Shown: positions 61,717-64,000 of the stretch, in pieces
Layout of the letters: the number at the start of each line of letters is the position of its first letter
Numbering within the stretch: the stretch's first letter is position 1
Assembly (NCBI RefSeq): GCF_001280505.1
Contig: NZ_LBIO01000042.1
Coordinates: 62,001 to 126,000 of the forward strand
Length of the DNA: 64,000 nucleotides
Direction of reading: 5' to 3'
Source: Mangrovimonas sp. TPBH4
Lineage (GTDB): Bacteria; Bacteroidota; Bacteroidia; Flavobacteriales; Flavobacteriaceae
Notes under the pieces: model-generated
What the model was told of the DNA's origin: nothing
Database searches by the model: none
What the model saw: only the letters and a program-made list of their open reading frames with translations
Position numbers and translations under genes: made by a program

Positions 61717-64000
61717 TTATTCTTCTTCGTTTCCAGCAAATAATTTATTAAGTCTTGCTGGTTTTACAGAGCTGTCGTGGGCACTGTAATATTCTTCCAG
61801 TAAGTTCATGGTAGCATTAAGAAGGTCTTTTGTTTCCAATAGCATACTGAAATAAAGTGTAGTGTTTTTAGGACTGGACTCTTCAGTTCTGGTACGTTCC
61901 ACTTGTTTTTGGATCTTATCGGTTACCAAGGAAACAATTTCCTCTTTGCGGTTCAAGATCTTTCCAATTTCTGCAAAAGAATGAGATTCGAATGCGTTCT
62001 TGGTATTTTGGAAAAGACGCTCAAAACGCTCATCAACTTCTTTTAGTTCCTTAATTTGGCTAAATTTCAACTTCTTGTGGTTGTTGTTGATGTGTTTGTG
62101 ACTCGCCTTTGAGATGTATTCCAAAGATTGTGTCATATCTTGTAAATATCCCAAAACGTTGATGTAAAAATTACTCGCACTTACACTTGATTCATCCAAG
62201 TTTTTGATGAAATAGAAAATGTTGTCACGTAATTCGTCTATGTCTTCAGTTAATTTAACTACCTGCTTTTTATTCTTTTTAAGCATTGCCAAATCCTGTC
62301 TGGCCAAACCGTTGATAGCGTTGGTGTAAATTCTGTTACCTCTGTCTACTACATTGGCAATGTTGTTGGCACTTTCGTGGATAACACCTTGTACAGAACT
62401 GCTTTCGGCTTTTAATAGGCGATTTTCTGCTTTTTGCTCTTTTGACTTTTTGCTATGAGCAAGGTAGTTGCGTACTAGGATAATCGTTGCCAATAACAAT
62501 AGAACAGGAACCATTACTTTTACATTCCAGTTTAAGAAATAAGCAATAACCGCTGCAGAAACAAAGGCAATTAAAGCGGTGAAAAACCATCCTCCAATAA
62601 CGTTCAATACCCCAGCAACGCGGTATACGGCGCTTTCTGCACCCCAAGCCTTATCTGCCAATGAAGTACCCATGGCTACCATAAATGTAACGTAAGTAGT
62701 AGATAATGGTAATTTCATTGAAGTTGCTATGGAAATCAATACTGCCGCAACCATTAAGTTCACTGCTGCTCTAACCAAGTCAAAGGCAGGTAACTCATAG
62801 GTTTTGTCTTTTTGAAGTGCTAGTACTGGTTTTTCAAATTGTTTGTCAATTTTAGCTTGCCATGATTTAGGTAGCACATACGAAGAGATTTGAGACATCA
62901 AGATGGTTGCTCTAACGAAAATTCTTGATAAGAAATTAGGTTGGAAACGCTCTTTGGTAGCTTCCTGGCTGGATAGATCTAATGAGGTTTTTACAACATC
63001 TTTTGCCTTGCTCGAGAACCATAGGGTTACTACCATAATTAAACCTGCGGCTACCAGTAATAGTGTTGGTGTTGGTACCTTAGAGGCTAAGCTGGCCATT
63101 GCGAAAGCTTCTGGAGCAGCGCCTGAGGCAGACCAAGCTTGGAAGGATTGCCATCCCGCAATTGGTACTCCAATGAAGTTTACAAGGTCGTTCCCGGCAA
63201 AGGCCAATGCCAAGGCAAAGGTTCCTACTAAAATAATTAGTTTGTAGATGTTTGTTTTGGCAAACAAGATTAGGGCGAATGATAGCAAAGACCAAAACAC
63301 TAAACTTATAGCAACAATGAGTAATACTTGGTTTTCTAGGAAGTGACTTATAGTTTGCCCATCTAATATGTCAAAGCTTTCTTTGGCATAGTTGGTACCT
63401 TTAATCCCTTTCATGAAAATGAAATAGGTAATAGCTGTTAAAGCAAATCCTCCAAATAAAGCTCCAACCCATTTCGCCTTTCTTTCAAAATCATAAGACA
63501 GTAATAGTCTTGAAACCCATTGTACGATAGCACCTATGGAAAAGGCGACCACGACCGAGAGCAGAATCCCAAATATAATTTCGGTGGCTTTGGAAGTGTT
63601 GATGTAGTTTACAACATCTGTAAAGGTCCCTCCGTCATGGGCTATTTTTATTAAGGCCATGGCTACAGAGGCTCCAAGCAATTCAAATACAATAGATACT
63701 GTCGTTGATGTTGGCATCCCCACGGAATTGAAAAAGTCCAGGAGTAGGATGTCCGTAATCATTACGGCCATAAATATGATCATGATTTCACTGAACATGA
63801 ACTCCCCGGGGTTGAAAATTCCCTTACGGGCTACCTCCATCATACCGCTGGAGAAAACGGCTCCAACAGCTACCCCAATACTGGCAACAATCATGATGGT
63901 TTTAAAAGAAAAGGCCTTGGAACCTATGGCGGAATTTAAAAAGTTTACCGCGTCGTTACTCACCCCAACAATCAAATCGGCGATGGCCAAAATGGAGAGG
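61717..64000 (-). CDS. PiT-type phosphate transporter with C-terminal PhoU/DUF47-like helical domain, start beyond window
   Basis: At least 760 residues; the frame runs off the right edge. The first visible in-frame candidate start is a TTG at 63990, but the family begins further upstream, so the gene is 5'-truncated. PiT signature GVSNDAVNFLNSAIGSK lies at the visible start and the second copy PLSTTYVTFMVAMGTSLADKAWG at about 420-445. After about 500 come helical segments (VVKLTEDIDELRDNIFYFIKNLDE; SLEYISKASHKHINNNHKKL) resembling the PhoU-like DUF47 domain, often a separate gene. Sodium- or proton-coupled inner-membrane phosphate uptake. Confidence 0.92.
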   Translation of the reverse strand, partial: LSILAIADLIVGVSNDAVNFLNSAIGSKAFSFKTIMIVASIGVAVGAVFSSGMMEVARKGIFNPGEFMFSEIMIIFMAVMITDILLLDFFNSVGMPTSTTVSIVFELLGASVAMALIKIAHDGGTFTDVVNYINTSKATEIIFGILLSVVVAFSIGAIVQWVSRLLLSYDFERKAKWVGALFGGFALTAITYFIFMKGIKGTNYAKESFDILDGQTISHFLENQVLLIVAISLVFWSLLSFALILFAKTNIYKLIILVGTFALALAFAGNDLVNFIGVPIAGWQSFQAWSASGAAPEAFAMASLASKVPTPTLLLVAAGLIMVVTLWFSSKAKDVVKTSLDLSSQEATKERFQPNFLSRIFVRATILMSQISSYVLPKSWQAKIDKQFEKPVLALQKDKTYELPAFDLVRAAVNLMVAAVLISIATSMKLPLSTTYVTFMVAMGTSLADKAWGAESAVYRVAGVLNVIGGWFFTALIAFVSAAVIAYFLNWNVKVMVPVLLLLATIILVRNYLAHSKKSKEQKAENRLLKAESSSVQGVIHESANNIANVVDRGNRIYTNAINGLARQDLAMLKKNKKQVVKLTEDIDELRDNIFYFIKNLDESSVSASNFYINVLGYLQDMTQSLEYISKASHKHINNNHKKLKFSQIKELKEVDERFERLFQNTKNAFESHSFAEIGKILNRKEEIVSLVTDKIQKQVERTRTEESSPKNTTLYFSMLLETKDLLNATMNLLEEYYSAHDSSVKPARLNKLFAGNEEE

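Noticed and set aside
1-64000. CRISPR arrays, insertion sequences, prophage, integrase or rRNA
   Set aside because: No regularly spaced repeats, transposase or phage genes, or rRNA segments were recognised on either strand.

Overview
The window looks like a piece of chromosome from a marine-type Flavobacteriaceae (Bacteroidota). Evidence: the DNA is AT-rich; three secreted proteins end in Por/type IX secretion C-terminal sorting domains; there is a TonB-dependent receptor with a carboxypeptidase-regulatory N-domain; several families are typical of the phylum (DUF4286, DUF5777, DUF3109, PepSY membrane protein, fused ornithine/glycine-lipid synthase); and many promoters match the Bacteroidota pattern TTTG-N19-21-TAnnTTTG instead of the E. 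coli sigma70 pattern. No rRNA, CRISPR array, insertion sequence, prophage or integrase was seen. Most of the window is ordinary housekeeping chromosome.

Layout. 0-4.5 kb: class I fructose-bisphosphatase (cut by the left edge), divergent from a GNAT acetyltransferase, aspartokinase and fused aminolipid acyltransferase. 4.5-15.4 kb (all minus): TM2 protein, VOC and DUF1801 proteins, D-2-hydroxyacid dehydrogenase, MgtE, RsmA, DUF4286, a large TPR protein, SerRS, HTTM membrane protein and RibF. 15.5-20.4 kb: two divergent secreted zinc metalloproteases with T9SS tails. 20.5-23.0 kb: Pth, ribosomal protein L25, PRPP synthetase and a tRNA-Leu(CAA) with a textbook promoter. 23.1-25.3 kb: a P1B-4 type metal ATPase. 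25.4-28.8 kb: an AT-rich stretch of orphan genes (membrane protein, DUF4240, unknown) and a VWA protein with an odd membrane-plus-sorting-domain layout. 28.9-35.2 kb: LuxR-type regulator, small secreted protein, then an iron/siderophore module (PepSY membrane protein, TonB receptor, divergent AraC regulator with a 21-bp direct repeat between them). 35.2-39.3 kb: SdpI protein, RluA-type pseudouridine synthase, gamma-glutamylcyclotransferase-like protein, DUF302-thioredoxin pair behind a CRP/FNR-like dyad, cupin. 39.5-45.9 kb: small secreted protein plus a complete RND efflux operon. 46.0-48.7 kb: envelope cluster (YceI, c-heme lipoprotein, DUF5777 beta-barrel, OB-fold protein, lipoprotein). 48.9-54.6 kb: orphan UmuD-like peptidase, HupE, dCMP deaminase, S41 protease, small FAD protein, MarC, DUF3109. 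54.6-57.3 kb: TPR-histidine kinase and LytTR response regulator. 57.3-61.7 kb: a 700-bp hairpin-rich gap, then class Ia ribonucleotide reductase nrdB-nrdA. 61.7 kb to the end: a PiT phosphate transporter cut by the right edge.

No obvious defence island or large unknown gene cluster is present. The most promising unexplained signals are in the gaps: two small terminator-bounded minus-strand units holding 22- and 23-codon ORFs (11.5-11.8 kb and 38.7-38.8 kb); tandem terminators with a promoter-like element and no gene at 57.3-57.7 kb; the AraC direct repeat; dyads in front of several operons; and repeated TAnnTTTG elements 4-8 bases before start codons, which suggest leaderless mRNAs. The uncharacterised YceI/cytochrome/DUF5777 cluster is the best protein-level candidate for a new system.
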